Below, in pieces: positions 41,849-55,708 of a stretch of 64,000 bases of DNA. Made by a program: the position numbers and the translations under genes. This DNA is from Pantoea alfalfae. Lineage in GTDB: Bacteria; Pseudomonadota; Gammaproteobacteria; Enterobacterales; Enterobacteriaceae. The notes beneath the pieces were generated by a model that ran no database searches, was not told where the DNA came from, and worked only from the letters and a program-made list of their open reading frames with translations. Location of the stretch: positions 434,001 to 498,000 of the forward strand of contig NZ_CP082292.1 of the NCBI RefSeq assembly GCF_019880205.1, in the 5' to 3' direction. The first letter of the stretch is position 1, and every line of letters begins with the position of its first letter.

Positions 41849-42793
41849 TCAGTCCAGAAGGGTTCCAGGTTCAAACCATTCCCGGCGCGAGTTGAGAAGA
41901 TCCTGAGCCGACATCGGTTTTTTACCGGCGGGCTGTAACTGCAGCAGATTAAGTACACCCTGAGCCGTCGCTACCTGTATGCCATGCTTATCCGCACTGA
42001 TTATTTCACCCAGCGAACGATCGCAGTGAGGCAGGACACTTGCCTGCCAGACTTTTACGGGTTGATCATCAATGGTGAAAAAGCTCATCGGCCACGGGTT
42101 AAACGCGCGAATACAGCGTTCGAGCTGTTCTGCTGAGAGTGTCCAGTCAAGACGCGCCTCCTCTTTACTAAGCTTCTCAGCATAGTTGGCCAGAGTCTCA
42201 TCCTGTTTTTCAGGTGAAGCCTGCTGTGTGCTCAGTAAGGTCAGCGTATCCAGCAGCCCCTGTGGACCAAGCTGCGCGAGCTTGTCATAGAGCGTTGCAC
42301 TGGTATCGTGGGCAGTAATCGGACAAGCGAGCTTATGCAGCATATCGCCAGTATCCAGACCGACGTCCATCTGCATAATGGTCACGCCGGTTTCACTGTC
42401 GCCAGCCCACAGAGCGCGCTGAATAGGCGCGGCTCCGCGCCAGCGCGGCAGCAGCGAACCATGAACGTTGATACAGCCGAGACGTGGCATATCCAGCACG
42501 GCCTTGGGCAGAATCAATCCGTAGGCCACAACTACCATCACATCTGCCTTCAGATCAGCGACCAGTCGCTGATTTTCTTCAGGTCGCAGAGACTTCGGCT
42601 GATAAACCGGAATGTCATGTGACAGCGCCAGCGTTTTGACCGGGCCTGGGGTGAGTTTGTTACCGCGACCCGCAGGACGATCAGGTTGGGTGAATACGCC
42701 GATAACCTGATGTTCAGAAGCAAGCAGCGCGTCAAGATGACGCGCTGCGAAGTCAGGTGTGCCGGCAAAGATGATTTTTAGCGGGGCAGACAC
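41849..42793 (-). CDS. fmt: Methionyl-tRNA formyltransferase
   Basis: Formylates Met-tRNA(fMet) with 10-formyl-THF for translation initiation. The N-terminal catalytic domain has the formyltransferase signature with [19 protein letters not shown] (residues about 105-123) and [11 protein letters not shown] carrying the catalytic Asp. The C-terminal tRNA-binding domain covers residues about 205-314. Length is 314 residues (315 in E. coli). It lies 20 nt downstream of def, as a def-fmt pair. Confidence 0.97.
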   Translation of the reverse strand: MSAPLKIIFAGTPDFAARHLDALLASEHQVIGVFTQPDRPAGRGNKLTPGPVKTLALSHDIPVYQPKSLRPEENQRLVADLKADVMVVVAYGLILPKAVLDMPRLGCINVHGSLLPRWRGAAPIQRALWAGDSETGVTIMQMDVGLDTGDMLHKLACPITAHDTSATLYDKLAQLGPQGLLDTLTLLSTQQASPEKQDETLANYAEKLSKEEARLDWTLSAEQLERCIRAFNPWPMSFFTIDDQPVKVWQASVLPHCDRSLGEIISADKHGIQVATAQGVLNLLQLQPAGKKPMSAQDLLNSRREWFEPGTLLD

Positions 42794-42813
42794 GTTTATC
42801 CCTTCTTAAGCTC

Positions 42814-43326
42814 TCAGGAAGCCTGCGCGTTCTGACGCGCCAGTTTCTCTAATTTAGTTTTGATTCGTTGCCGCTTCAGAGGCGACAGATAATCAATAAA
42901 CAGTTTGCCTTCCAGATGATCAATCTCATGCTGGATGCAGATGGCCAGTAACTCGCTGGCTTCCAGCTCGAAACTTTTACCGTCACGATCAAGGGCGCGA
43001 ACCTTTACCCGCTCGGCACGTGGAACAAATGCGCGCTGTTCCGGAATAGAGAGGCAACCCTCTTCAATACCGGTTTCGCCGCTTTTTTCCAGCAGCTCAG
43101 GGTTGATCAGGACTAAACGCTCTTCACGACTTTCAGAGACATCAATCACGATAATGCGCTGATGAATATCGACCTGCGTAGCCGCAAGACCTATACCTTC
43201 TTCGGCATACATCGTCTCGAACATATCATCAACGATACGCTGAATGTCTGCGTTAACTTCTTTAACGGGCGCGGCGACTTTGCGAAGACGCTCGTCAGGG
43301 AAATGTAATACCTGCAAAACTGACAT
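42814..43326 (-). CDS. def: Peptide deformylase
   Basis: Iron metallohydrolase that removes the formyl group from nascent proteins. The three motifs are intact: GIGLAATQ (45-51 region), EGCLS with metal-ligand C91, and QHEIDH with H133, E134 and H137. Length is 170 residues. It is the promoter-proximal gene of def-fmt, and is divergent from dprA across 115 nt. Confidence 0.97.
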   Translation of the reverse strand: MSVLQVLHFPDERLRKVAAPVKEVNADIQRIVDDMFETMYAEEGIGLAATQVDIHQRIIVIDVSESREERLVLINPELLEKSGETGIEEGCLSIPEQRAFVPRAERVKVRALDRDGKSFELEASELLAICIQHEIDHLEGKLFIDYLSPLKRQRIKTKLEKLARQNAQAS

Positions 43327-43441
43327 AAATATCCAGATCTGTATTCGGTTAAGAAAAGATTACTGCCTCATATTGTAGACTTTTCGAGGCCTGATTGACA
43401 GCATTGTGCGGCAGGAAGCAAGGGCGATCAGGGAGCAGGAG

Positions 43442-44566
43442 ATGGACAAAATAGGGCAGTATGTGCGGCTGGCTGCCGTCACCGGAATGACAGGGAAACG
43501 CTGGGTTGACGTGGCGCAGCAGACAGGTGCCGGACCGGCAGACGATGAGCAGCTTATCCGGCTTGGGTTAGACGCCAGCCAGCGGCAGCAATATTATGAA
43601 TTTAATGAAAAAAATATTGAGCAAGTCTGTTCCTGGCTGGCGCAGAGTCCGGCTCATCATCTGATTACCGCTCTGGATGCAGCTTATCCAGCCCGTCTTA
43701 AAGAAACCAATCGTTTTCCGCCCCTGCTCTATATTGATGGCGATCCTGCCGTTATCACTACACCACAGTTAGCCATTGTGGGGAGCCGAAACAGCTCCCA
43801 CTATGGTCGTTACTGGTGTGACTGGTTTACCCAGCATTTAAGCGCGGGCGGATTGACTATCACCAGCGGACTGGCGCGGGGTATTGATGGCGTTGCACAT
43901 CAGGCCGCACTCAACGTGGGCGGTAAAACGGTGGCAGTGTTAGGAAGCGGATTGCAGCGTCTCTATCCCAAAAACCATACAGGCCTTGCCGCCGAGATCG
44001 TCGAGCAGGGCGGTGCTATCGTTTCTGAGTTTCCACTGACGACCATACCGCATCCCCTTAATTTTCCACGCCGCAATCGTATCATTAGCGGCCTGAGCCA
44101 CGGTGTGCTGGTGGTAGAAGCCTCGCTGAAAAGTGGCTCACTGGTGACGGCCCGTTATGCGCTGGAGCAAAATCGCAATGTCTATGCTTTACCTGGCGCA
44201 CTCGGCAACCCGTTAAGCGAAGGCGTAAACTGGCTGATTCAGCAGGGCGCGCTGCTGGTGGCTCATCCCAATAACATCGTAGAAGATCTGGCAAATGCAC
44301 TTAACTGGCTACCTGTGGCTCAGGCGGATGAAATTTATTCTGAGGTGAGGGACGATGCTCCATTGCCATTTGCTGATGTGTTGGCTAACGTAGGAGATGA
44401 TGTTACACCTGTTGACGTTGTCGCTGAACGTGCCGGCCAATCTGTGCCAGTTATCTCAGCTCAGTTGCTGGAACTGGAGTTAGCAGGATGGATCGCAGCT
44501 GTACCCGGCGGCTATGTCCGATTGAGGAGGGCATGCCATGTTCGACGTACTGATGTACTTGTTTGA
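43442..44566 (+). CDS. dprA: DNA-processing protein DprA (Smf)
   Basis: Loads RecA on incoming single-stranded DNA during transformation; in E. coli it is called Smf. The Rossmann-like core has [41 protein letters not shown] and [12 protein letters not shown], and a C-terminal winged-helix part follows residue 295. I start at the ATG at 43442 (374 residues, the E. coli length), with GGGAG 6 nt upstream, rather than at the GTG at 43406. It overlaps smg by 29 nt. Confidence 0.93.
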   Translation: MDKIGQYVRLAAVTGMTGKRWVDVAQQTGAGPADDEQLIRLGLDASQRQQYYEFNEKNIEQVCSWLAQSPAHHLITALDAAYPARLKETNRFPPLLYIDGDPAVITTPQLAIVGSRNSSHYGRYWCDWFTQHLSAGGLTITSGLARGIDGVAHQAALNVGGKTVAVLGSGLQRLYPKNHTGLAAEIVEQGGAIVSEFPLTTIPHPLNFPRRNRIISGLSHGVLVVEASLKSGSLVTARYALEQNRNVYALPGALGNPLSEGVNWLIQQGALLVAHPNNIVEDLANALNWLPVAQADEIYSEVRDDAPLPFADVLANVGDDVTPVDVVAERAGQSVPVISAQLLELELAGWIAAVPGGYVRLRRACHVRRTDVLV

Positions 44567-45011
44567 AACATATATCCACAACGAAGCAGAAATGGGTGTT
44601 GATCAGGACAGATTGACAGACGACCTGACGGATGCCGGGTTCCATCGTGAAGATGTTTACAGTGCGCTGAACTGGTTAGAAAGACTGGCTGACTATCAGG
44701 AAGGACTGGTAGAACCAATTTTACTGACAAATGATCCGCTCTCCATGCGTATTTATACCGATGAAGAGAGCAAACGTTTAGATGCTGACAGCCGTGGTTT
44801 CCTGCTGTTCCTGGAGCAGATTCAGGTGCTGAACCTGGAAACCCGTGAAATGGTCATCGAACGTATCATGGCGCTGGATACCTCTGAGTTTGACCTTGAG
44901 GATCTCAAATGGGTGGTGCTGATGGTGTTGTTCAACATCCCGGGATGTGAAAATGCCTATCAGCAGATGGAAGAACTGCTATTCGACGCCAATGAAGGTA
45001 TGCTGCATTAA
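44538..45011 (+). CDS. smg: DUF494 family protein Smg
   Basis: Conserved 157-residue protein of unknown function (DUF494). Opens [19 protein letters not shown] and is rich in acidic residues. The start lies 29 nt inside dprA, an arrangement also known in E. coli; the ribosome-binding site GAGGAGG is within the dprA coding sequence. Confidence 0.94.
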   Translation: MFDVLMYLFETYIHNEAEMGVDQDRLTDDLTDAGFHREDVYSALNWLERLADYQEGLVEPILLTNDPLSMRIYTDEESKRLDADSRGFLLFLEQIQVLNLETREMVIERIMALDTSEFDLEDLKWVVLMVLFNIPGCENAYQQMEELLFDANEGMLH

Positions 45012-45035
45012 ATTTCCTTTCATGCATTGATCGCT

Positions 45036-45584
45036 ATGAGTAAAGCTGCACTCTTCACCGTGCGTAAACAGGATCCCTGCCCCGCTTGCGGGGCAGAACT
45101 GGTTATCCGCTCCGGTAAACACGGTCCTTTTCTGGGCTGCACGAACTACCCGGCTTGTGACTACATCCGACCTTTAAAAGGTCAGGCCGATGGCCATGTG
45201 GTCAAAGTGCTGCAAGGCCATGCCTGTCCTGAATGCGGTGCGGATAAAGTGTTGCGGCAGGGGCGTTTTGGCATGTTCATCGGCTGCAGCCTCTATCCGG
45301 AATGCGGATACACAGAAACCATCGATAAGCCGGATGAAACCTCGCTGGCCTGCCCACAGTGCCATGAAGGCCGGTTAGTTCAGCGGCGTTCCCGTTATGG
45401 CAAAACGTTTCACTCCTGCGATCGTTATCCGGCCTGTCAGTTTGTCGTCAATCTGACACCCGTTGCCGGAATCTGTCCTTATTGTGAGTATCCGCTGTTA
45501 GTTGAGAAAAAGACGGCTCAGGGCGTTAAGCGCTTCTGCGCCAGTAAGAGTTGTGGCAAAGCCATCGCTGAAGAGAATTCATAG
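45036..45584 (+). CDS. yrdD: Topoisomerase-type zinc-finger protein YrdD
   Basis: Protein made of C4 zinc fingers of the kind found at the C-terminus of topoisomerase I (PF01396), presumably DNA-binding; its role is unknown. Finger cysteine pairs appear at CPACG, CTNYPAC, CPECG, CSLYPEC, CPQC, CDRYPAC, CPYC and CASKSC. I choose the ATG at 45036 (182 residues, MSKAALFTVR) over the upstream TTG at 45027. It is close to smg and tsaC in one operon. Confidence 0.93.
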   Translation: MSKAALFTVRKQDPCPACGAELVIRSGKHGPFLGCTNYPACDYIRPLKGQADGHVVKVLQGHACPECGADKVLRQGRFGMFIGCSLYPECGYTETIDKPDETSLACPQCHEGRLVQRRSRYGKTFHSCDRYPACQFVVNLTPVAGICPYCEYPLLVEKKTAQGVKRFCASKSCGKAIAEENS

Positions 45585-45587
45585 ACC

Positions 45588-46160
45588 ATGGAAAATCAAC
45601 ACCTCGCCGATTCACTTGAGACCTGTTTAGAGCATCTGAATCGTCAGGCGGTCATCGCCTATCCTACGGAAGCCGTATTTGGTCTGGGCTGTGACCCTGA
45701 CAGTGAATCTGCCGTTATGGCCCTGCTGGCACTCAAACAGCGCCCGGTAGAGAAGGGGCTCATCCTCATTGCGGCTGATTACAGTCAGCTTGAGCCTTAC
45801 ATCTCGGCGCGCGAACTTTCTGTAATCCAGCGGGAGCGGATGTTTGCCCGCTGGCCCGGCCCGGTGACTTTTGTCGTACCGGTACCGCCACAAACGCCTC
45901 GCTGGCTTACCGGACAGTTTGATTCACTGGCCATTCGCGTCAGTGATCATCCGGATGTTCAGGCGCTATGCCGCGCGTTTGGCAAACCGCTGGTCTCGAC
46001 CAGCGCAAATCTGTCAGGCCTCCCTCCCTGCCGCACAGCAGAAGAAGTGAAGCAGCAGTTTGGTGAGCCGTTCCCGGTTCTGGCGGGTAAAACGGGTGGA
46101 CGACTCAATCCTTCTGAAATCCGCGATGTCATCAGCGGCGAACTTATACGTCAGGGTTAA
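45588..46160 (+). CDS. tsaC: Threonylcarbamoyl-AMP synthase TsaC
   Basis: Makes threonylcarbamoyl-AMP from threonine, bicarbonate and ATP, the first step of the t6A37 tRNA modification. The 190-residue YrdC domain shows [15 protein letters not shown] near the N-terminus, [13 protein letters not shown] and the SANLSG block. It lies 3 nt after yrdD and 3 nt before aroE. Confidence 0.96.
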   Translation: MENQHLADSLETCLEHLNRQAVIAYPTEAVFGLGCDPDSESAVMALLALKQRPVEKGLILIAADYSQLEPYISARELSVIQRERMFARWPGPVTFVVPVPPQTPRWLTGQFDSLAIRVSDHPDVQALCRAFGKPLVSTSANLSGLPPCRTAEEVKQQFGEPFPVLAGKTGGRLNPSEIRDVISGELIRQG

Positions 46161-46163
46161 TTT

Positions 46164-46982
46164 ATGGATCACTTCGCCGTTTTCGGTAATCCGATCAGCC
46201 ACAGTAAATCGCCGCTAATCCATCAGGCTTTTGCTGAGCAGACGGGCATTGAACATTGCTATGGTCGCATCTGTGCCCCGGTTGATGGTTTTCCTCAATC
46301 GCTTTCTGCTTTTTTCGAGCAGGGAGGTCGTGGTGCCAACGTGACGTTACCTTTCAAACAGCAGGCATGGGAATTTGCCGATCAGCTCAGCGAACGTGCA
46401 GCTCTGTCCGGTGCGGTAAACACCGTCAAAAAGCTCAGTGATGGGCAAATCCTGGGAGACAACACGGATGGTATCGGCTTGTTAAGCGATCTTGAACGGC
46501 TAAATATGATCAACGCTGGCGATAATGTCTTGCTGGTGGGAGCGGGCGGGGCCGCTCGCGGTGTCATTCTGCCGCTGCTTTCAGCAGGCGTGACGCTTAC
46601 CGTCGTCAATCGTACAGCCGCGCGCGCTGAAGAGCTGGCGAACCTGTTTAGCGCGAGCGGGAGTATCCGGGCATCTGGTTTTGAGCAACTGACGGATCAG
46701 CGCTTTAATCTGATCATCAACGCCACGTCAAGTGGTGTGAATGGAGAAACGCCTCCTTTACCTGCAGAAGTAATCCATTCAGATGTGCGCTGTTATGACA
46801 TGTTTTACCAAAGCGGGCTAACGCCTTTTTTATGCGGGTGTCAGGCGCAGGGGACTCATCATCTGGCCGATGGACTGGGGATGCTGGTGGGGCAGGCTGC
46901 GCATTCCTTCTATCTATGGCACGGTGTGATGCCGGAAATCACGCCGGTGATTGCTCAGCTTAAGCAGAACATGCAGCCATGA
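46164..46982 (+). CDS. aroE: Shikimate dehydrogenase (NADP+)
   Basis: Reduces 3-dehydroshikimate to shikimate in aromatic amino acid synthesis. Shikimate-binding S14 and S16 ([12 protein letters not shown]), catalytic K65 (NVTLPFKQQ) and D102 (GDNTDGIG) are at E. coli positions. The NADP-binding loop is [10 protein letters not shown] (about residues 126-135), followed by the [10 protein letters not shown] phosphate-binding region. Length 272, as in E. coli. It overlaps yrdB by 4 nt. Confidence 0.97.
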   Translation: MDHFAVFGNPISHSKSPLIHQAFAEQTGIEHCYGRICAPVDGFPQSLSAFFEQGGRGANVTLPFKQQAWEFADQLSERAALSGAVNTVKKLSDGQILGDNTDGIGLLSDLERLNMINAGDNVLLVGAGGAARGVILPLLSAGVTLTVVNRTAARAEELANLFSASGSIRASGFEQLTDQRFNLIINATSSGVNGETPPLPAEVIHSDVRCYDMFYQSGLTPFLCGCQAQGTHHLADGLGMLVGQAAHSFYLWHGVMPEITPVIAQLKQNMQP

Positions 46983-47236
46983 ATCAGGCGATACAGTTCC
47001 CGGATGAGGAAACCTATGACGCTGAACTAAACGCAGTCTGTTTTCCAGTACTGGTCAATGGCATGCGGCTGAATTGTGCAATCAGCCGCGATTCGCTGGC
47101 TTCACGTTTTGGTAAAGGGGAGGCGATGGCGCTGTTTCGGCACCATCGTTGGGATCTGGAAGATGAGGCCGAAGCGGCTGTTCGTCAGGATAACGTGGAT
47201 GCTCAGGGCTGGGTCTGGCTATCTCCCGCCAGATAA
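46979..47236 (+). CDS. yrdB: DUF1488 family protein YrdB
   Basis: Small conserved protein of unknown function (DUF1488), 85 residues, the same length as in E. coli. Contains [19 protein letters not shown]. It overlaps the aroE stop by 4 nt and its 3' end overlaps the convergent yrdA by 34 nt. Confidence 0.92.
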   Translation: MNQAIQFPDEETYDAELNAVCFPVLVNGMRLNCAISRDSLASRFGKGEAMALFRHHRWDLEDEAEAAVRQDNVDAQGWVWLSPAR

Positions 47237-47757
47237 TCCTCTTTCCAGCCAACATAGTTATTGGCGGAATAGCGCAGACCTTCCTTCTCACTGTCATTCA
47301 GCGGCCTGACCTGCTTTACCGGGCTACCCAGATAGAGATAGCCGCTCTCCAGTCTTTTACCGGGCGGCACCAGGCTTCCGGCACCAATCATCACCTCTTC
47401 TTCTACTATTACGCCATCCAGCAGAATCGATCCCATTCCGACCAGCACGCGATCGCCAATGGTACAGCCGTGTAGCATCGCTTTATGCCCGACGGTGACG
47501 TCCTCGCCAATAATAAGAGGAAAGCCCAGCGGGTTGGCGGCTGATTTATGTGTGACGTGCAGAACACTGCCGTCCTGCACATTAGTACGGGCACCAATGC
47601 GGACCTGATTCACATCACCCCTGATCGCAACCAGCGGCCAGATGCTCACATCATCCTCCATAATCACATCACCGACGACAACACTGCTTGGATCGACCAT
47701 CACGCGCTGGCCAGTTTGCGGGAAAAGATCTTTATAGGGACGTAGGGCGGAAGTCAT
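47203..47757 (-). CDS. yrdA: Gamma-carbonic anhydrase-like protein YrdA
   Basis: Left-handed beta-helix protein of the gamma-class carbonic anhydrase family; catalytic activity of YrdA itself is not established. Hexapeptide-repeat blocks run through residues about 20-150, with the metal-ligand histidines visible in LHVTHKS, VTVGHKAMLHGC. I use the ATG at 47757 (MTSALRPYKDLFP, 184 residues, matching E. coli) instead of the upstream in-frame start at 47820. Its 3' end overlaps yrdB by 34 nt. Confidence 0.95.
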   Translation of the reverse strand: MTSALRPYKDLFPQTGQRVMVDPSSVVVGDVIMEDDVSIWPLVAIRGDVNQVRIGARTNVQDGSVLHVTHKSAANPLGFPLIIGEDVTVGHKAMLHGCTIGDRVLVGMGSILLDGVIVEEEVMIGAGSLVPPGKRLESGYLYLGSPVKQVRPLNDSEKEGLRYSANNYVGWKEDYLAGDSQTQP

Positions 47758-47896
47758 CTTGTTCTCCTTTGTTCTGTTTTCACTGCAGCCTGATGCCATT
47801 TTAGCCAGCTGACAAGCCAATTCTGACCCGGATCGCTGGCGATCTCATCAATCTGGATCATTTATAACCGTTCAGATAAAAGATCCTAAAAAAGGG

Positions 47897-47924
47897 TTGT
47901 GCTCTGAAACGGGATCCCTATAAT
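47897..47924 (+). promoter_or_regulatory. rRNA operon promoter P1
   Basis: TTGTGC, 16 nt, consensus TATAAT (47919-47924), followed by GCGCC, the GC-rich discriminator of stringently controlled rRNA promoters. The A-rich stretch just upstream looks like an UP element. The 489-nt gap from yrdA to 16S holds P1, P2, boxA and a processing stem, and no gene. Confidence 0.85.
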
Positions 47925-48013
47925 GCGCCTCCATCGACACGGCACACCGGCAACGGGAAACGGGTTGAAGGTTCAGGAGACTGACCCGCCGGAGAAAACT
48001 TCTGAAATAGAGG

Positions 48014-48041
48014 TTGACTCTGCAGGAGGAAAGCGTAATAT
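48014..48041 (+). promoter_or_regulatory. rRNA operon promoter P2
   Basis: TTGACT (48014-48019), 16 nt, TAATAT (48036-48041), about 117 nt after P1, the usual distance for rrn tandem promoters. Confidence 0.85.
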
Positions 48042-48080
48042 ACGCCACCTCGCGACAGGACGCTAACGCACTGTTCGCAC

Positions 48081-48092
48081 TGCTCTTTAACA
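48081..48092 (+). promoter_or_regulatory. rRNA leader antitermination boxA
   Basis: TGCTCTTTAACA, the conserved boxA bound by NusB-S10, downstream of P2. A 17-nt palindrome (ATAATGAA-A-TTCATTAT, about 48181-48198) follows in the leader near the 16S processing stem. Confidence 0.88.
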
Positions 48093-48246
48093 ATTTATCA
48101 GACAATCTGTGTGGGCACTCGCAGGATTGATATCAGCGTCTCCGGACGCACAAAAATATCAAAGCCTCACGAGTGAACACATAATGAAATTCATTATGAC
48201 GTTTTACAGATGAGCATCGCTGCACTTGTTGCAGCAAATCAAACTT

Positions 48247-49788
<1,542 letters not shown>

Positions 49789-49874
49789 CCTGAAGATACC
49801 TTCCCGCGCAGTGTCCACACAGATTGTCTGATAGAAAATAACGAGCAAAGTGTCTTTCGAAGACAGACTTAATT

Positions 49875-49950
49875 GTCCCCTTCGTCTAGAGGCCCAGGAC
49901 ACCGCCCTTTCACGGCGGTAACAGGGGTTCGAATCCCCTAGGGGACGCCA
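49875..49950 (+). tRNA. tRNA-Glu (UUC)
   Basis: 76-nt tRNA with acceptor GTCCCCT/AGGGGAC, anticodon loop CTTTCAC (anticodon TTC), T-loop GTTCGAATC and encoded CCA. It is the only tRNA in the 16S-23S spacer; E. coli rrnD has Ile and Ala tRNAs here. Confidence 0.97.
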
Positions 49951-49982
49951 AAGCTTGGTGACAGGTGAAAGATGTTGCCCAC

Positions 49983-50020
49983 ATATCTTAAAGATGACTT
50001 ACGAGTCATGTTTAAGATAT
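49983..50020. repeat. Near-perfect inverted repeat in the 16S-23S spacer
   Basis: ATATCTTAAA and TTTAAGATAT form outer arms, ATGACT and AGTCAT inner arms, with one G-G mismatch and loop TACG. The 38-nt hairpin ends exactly where the second boxA (50021) begins. Confidence 0.7.
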
Positions 50021-50032
50021 TGCTCTTTAACA
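50021..50032 (+). promoter_or_regulatory. Spacer boxA upstream of 23S rRNA
   Basis: TGCTCTTTAACA, a second identical boxA that loads antitermination factors for 23S transcription. Confidence 0.85.
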
Positions 50033-50068
50033 ATCCGGAACAAGCTGAAAATTGAAACGACGTGTCGC

Positions 50069-50094
50069 TTTCATTCTCCGTAATAAGAATGAAA
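50069..50094. repeat. Small inverted repeat before 23S rRNA
   Basis: TTTCATTCT and AGAATGAAA flank an 8-nt loop, about 70 nt upstream of the 23S 5' end. Probably part of the spacer secondary structure. Confidence 0.55.
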
Positions 50095-50162
50095 AACGCG
50101 GCACGTTCGAGTCTCTCAAATGCTTGCAGTCTGCAGCGTTGCAAAACGCCTGTGGGTTGTGA

Positions 50163-53070
<2,908 letters not shown>

Positions 53071-53130
53071 ACAACGCCAGAGGCGTTTTTGAGAGACACG
53101 ATTTTCAGCTTATTCCGGATAAAATTAGCG

Positions 53131-53252
53131 GAAACGAAAGATTTTGCGGCGTGACAAGGCGCAGAGCGAAGACATCAGCGGGAGCATACTGAGGTATGTG
53201 ACCGGTGTGGCTGAGCGATGGCAACGCGGTCATGGCGTAAAAGATTCGTTTC
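53131..53252. repeat. ERIC-like inverted-repeat element in the 23S-5S spacer
   Basis: The 195-nt spacer is about twice the usual enterobacterial length. The extra part is bounded by GAAACGAA and TTCGTTTC, with further pairing of TTTTGCGGCGTGAC to GTCATGGCGTAAAA (allowing G-U pairs). Its centre, GGGAGCATACTGAGGTATGTGACC, recalls the ERIC core (AGGAGCTTACATAAGTAAGTGACT). Family membership is tentative. Confidence 0.45.
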
Positions 53253-53265
53253 GTGCACCAAGATT

Positions 53266-53385
53266 TGCCTGGCGGCTGTAGCGCGGTGGTCCCACCTGAC
53301 CCCATGCCGAACTCAGAAGTGAAACGCCGTAGCGCCGATGGTAGTGTGGGGCCTCCCCATGCGAGAGTAGGGAACTGCCAGGCAT
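53266..53385 (+). rRNA. rrf: 5S ribosomal RNA, first copy
   Basis: Complete 120-nt 5S rRNA from TGCCTGGCGGC to CTGCCAGGCAT. It differs from the second copy at one base: C at 53352, where the second copy has T. Confidence 0.97.
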
Positions 53386-53397
53386 CAAATTTAGTGT

Positions 53398-53473
53398 GCT
53401 GATATGGCTCAGTTGGTAGAGCGCACCCTTGGTAAGGGTGAGGTCCCCAGTTCGACTCTGGGTATCAGCACCA
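53398..53473 (+). tRNA. tRNA-Thr (GGU)
   Basis: 76-nt tRNA with acceptor GCTGATA/TATCAGC, anticodon loop CTTGGTAA (anticodon GGT), T-loop GTTCGACTC and encoded CCA. It lies between two 5S genes, the same arrangement as thrV in E. coli rrnD. Confidence 0.97.
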
Positions 53474-53505
53474 GTTAAGACACGAGTTCGGTAAATAAAA
53501 GAATT

Positions 53506-53625
53506 TGCCTGGCGGCTGTAGCGCGGTGGTCCCACCTGACCCCATGCCGAACTCAGAAGTGAAACGCCGTAGCGCCGATGGTAGTGTGGGGTCTCCCCAT
53601 GCGAGAGTAGGGAACTGCCAGGCAT
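53506..53625 (+). rRNA. rrf: 5S ribosomal RNA, second copy
   Basis: Second 120-nt 5S rRNA at the distal end of the operon, corresponding to rrfF in E. coli rrnD. It has T at 53592 where the first copy has C. Confidence 0.97.
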
Positions 53626-53637
53626 CAAATAAGAGAG

Positions 53638-53666
53638 AGCCCTTCGCGTATGCGAAGGGCTTTTTT
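53638..53666 (+). terminator. rRNA operon terminator
   Basis: GCCCTTCGC-GTAT-GCGAAGGGC stem-loop and six T, just after the second 5S gene. Confidence 0.92.
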
Positions 53667-53775
53667 CGTTGTGGCAATCCGATAATCCGCACTAAAACTC
53701 CCTCATATCAGCCCGGTTTTCTGTGCCTTTATCACCGCATCGGCTCATTCAGCTGATTAAAGTGTATAAATGCCA

Positions 53776-53801
53776 TAAAAAACCCGGCACCAGGCCGGGT
53801 G
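53776..53801 (-). terminator. Terminator of the amino acid ABC transporter operon
   Basis: Minus strand: ACCCGGC-CTGGT-GCCGGGTTTTTTA-type stem-loop with a six-T tail, about 22 nt after the ATPase gene stop. Confidence 0.75.
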
Positions 53802-53822
53802 GTAAGATAACGGGGTCGGTAA

Positions 53823-54584
53823 TCAGTGAATAACCTGCGATAAAAACGCCCGGGTACGCTCCGATTTTGGATTAGAAAAGAACTCCTGCGGTGGGGCAAC
53901 TTCGACGATCTCACCCCGATCCATAAAGATCACCCGGTCAGCAACCGTTCGGGCAAAGCCCATTTCGTGGGTGACGCAAAGCATGGTCATCCCATCCTCC
54001 GCCAGACCAATCATCGTGTCCAGCACCTCTTTAACCATCTCCGGATCCAGCGCTGAGGTTGGCTCATCAAACAGCATAATTTTTGGTTTCATACAGAGTG
54101 AGCGAGCGATAGCGACGCGTTGCTGCTGTCCGCCGGAAAGCTGACCCGGAAACTTATGTGCATGCTCTGCAATGCGCACGCGTTGCAGATAGTGCATGGC
54201 CAGTTCATCCGCTTCCTTCTTTGGAATCTTTCTCACCCAGGAAGGTGCCAGCGTGCAGTTTTGCAAAACAGTCAGATGCGGGAAGAGATTGAAGTGCTGA
54301 AATACCATCCCCACTTCTGTGCGTACGCGCTCAATGTTACGTACGTCGTCATTAAGATGGATACCGTCAACAATAATGCGTCCCTGCTGATGCTCTTCCA
54401 GATGGTTGATGCAGCGGATCGTGGTCGATTTGCCGGAGCCGGAAGGGCCGCACAGCACGATGCGCTCACGGGGTTTAACCTGCAGGTTGATGTCTTTCAG
54501 TACGTGAAACTGCCCGTACCATTTATTCACGTTCTCAAGCGAAATCATCAACGCGTCGGAAGAGTGTGTTATAGAGTCAGTCAT
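53823..54584 (-). CDS. yhdZ: Polar amino acid ABC transporter, ATP-binding protein
   Basis: ATPase of the AapJQMP/YhdWXYZ-type importer for general L-amino acids. Walker [10 protein letters not shown] (residues about 46-54), Q-loop [10 protein letters not shown], signature LSGGQQQR, Walker [15 protein letters not shown] and the switch His in VTHEMGFA are intact. Length 253 residues. It is the last gene of the four-gene operon, 8 nt after yhdY. Specificity is inferred from the family. Confidence 0.95.
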   Translation of the reverse strand: MTDSITHSSDALMISLENVNKWYGQFHVLKDINLQVKPRERIVLCGPSGSGKSTTIRCINHLEEHQQGRIIVDGIHLNDDVRNIERVRTEVGMVFQHFNLFPHLTVLQNCTLAPSWVRKIPKKEADELAMHYLQRVRIAEHAHKFPGQLSGGQQQRVAIARSLCMKPKIMLFDEPTSALDPEMVKEVLDTMIGLAEDGMTMLCVTHEMGFARTVADRVIFMDRGEIVEVAPPQEFFSNPKSERTRAFLSQVIH

Positions 54585-54592
54585 GTAAAACC

Positions 54593-55693
54593 TCAGTGCG
54601 ATGTACGCCCGGTGTGAAAGCGCTTTTCCAGATACTGGCTGTAGCGCGACATGCTAAAACAGAAAATCCAATAGACCAGTGCAGCAAAGACATAACCTTC
54701 AGTCGACATGCCCAGCCAGGTTGGATCGACCGTTGCCTGCTGGACGCTGCTGAACAGATCGAAAAGACCAATGATGATGACCAGGCTGGTATCTTTAAAC
54801 AGCGCGATGATGGTGTTAACCAGGCCAGGGATGGTGAGCTTCAGTGCCTGGGGAAGAATGACCAACATCTGCGTTTTCCAGTAGCCCAGCGCCAGCGATT
54901 CTGCAGCCTCATACTGACCCTTCGGTAATGCCTGCAGGCCACCGCGCACCACTTCCGCCACATAAGCAGACTGGAACAGGATCACACCGACCAGCGCACG
55001 TACCAGCTTGTCGATAGTCGTACCTTCAGACATAAACAGCGGCAGCATCACCGATGACATAAACAGCACGGTAATCAGCGGAACGCCGCGCCAGAACTCG
55101 ATAAAGATAATCGACAGCGTACGCACAACCGGCATCCGTGAGCGACGGCCAAGCGCCAGCAGGATGCCCAGCGGCAGCGCACCAGCAATCCCCACCGACG
55201 CGATAATCAGCGTCAGCGTTAACCCGCCCCACTGACGTGTTTCCACACGTTCCAGTCCCAGATAGCCGCCATACAGCAGGAACCAGACAATCACCGGATA
55301 GATGACGGCCCAGGCCGCAATGTAGCGTCCACGGTAGGGCAGGCTTTTGAGGAACATCGGCACAATCGACAGCAGGCCAATCACCAGCGCCAGGTTAATA
55401 CGCCAGCGCAGCTCATGTGGATAAAGCCCATACATGAACTGACCGAAACGAGCATGGATAAAGACCCAACAGGCACCTTCTTTAGTGCAATCGGCGCGTG
55501 TCGTACCGATCCAGTTAGCCTGAAAGATCAGCCAGTTCAGCGCAGGCGGAATGACGTGCCAGATGACCCAGATGCAAAACAGCGTCAGTAACGTATTAAA
55601 CCAGCTGGAAAACAGATTCTTACGAGCCCAAAGCCAGGCGCGACTGACAGGCGTCGTCGGGATGGGGGGCGTTTCATGCGTAGTGACAGACAT
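54593..55693 (-). CDS. yhdY: Polar amino acid ABC transporter, permease (AapM-type)
   Basis: Inner-membrane permease, 366 residues, with several membrane helices. The EAA-type loop is visible in the C-terminal half ([27 protein letters not shown]). It contains an extra N-terminal membrane segment and an extended periplasmic loop with cysteines ([14 protein letters not shown]), typical of AapM. It lies 15 nt after yhdX. Confidence 0.94.
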   Translation of the reverse strand: MSVTTHETPPIPTTPVSRAWLWARKNLFSSWFNTLLTLFCIWVIWHVIPPALNWLIFQANWIGTTRADCTKEGACWVFIHARFGQFMYGLYPHELRWRINLALVIGLLSIVPMFLKSLPYRGRYIAAWAVIYPVIVWFLLYGGYLGLERVETRQWGGLTLTLIIASVGIAGALPLGILLALGRRSRMPVVRTLSIIFIEFWRGVPLITVLFMSSVMLPLFMSEGTTIDKLVRALVGVILFQSAYVAEVVRGGLQALPKGQYEAAESLALGYWKTQMLVILPQALKLTIPGLVNTIIALFKDTSLVIIIGLFDLFSSVQQATVDPTWLGMSTEGYVFAALVYWIFCFSMSRYSQYLEKRFHTGRTSH

Positions 55694-55708
55694 AGTTATC
55701 CCGTTCTC

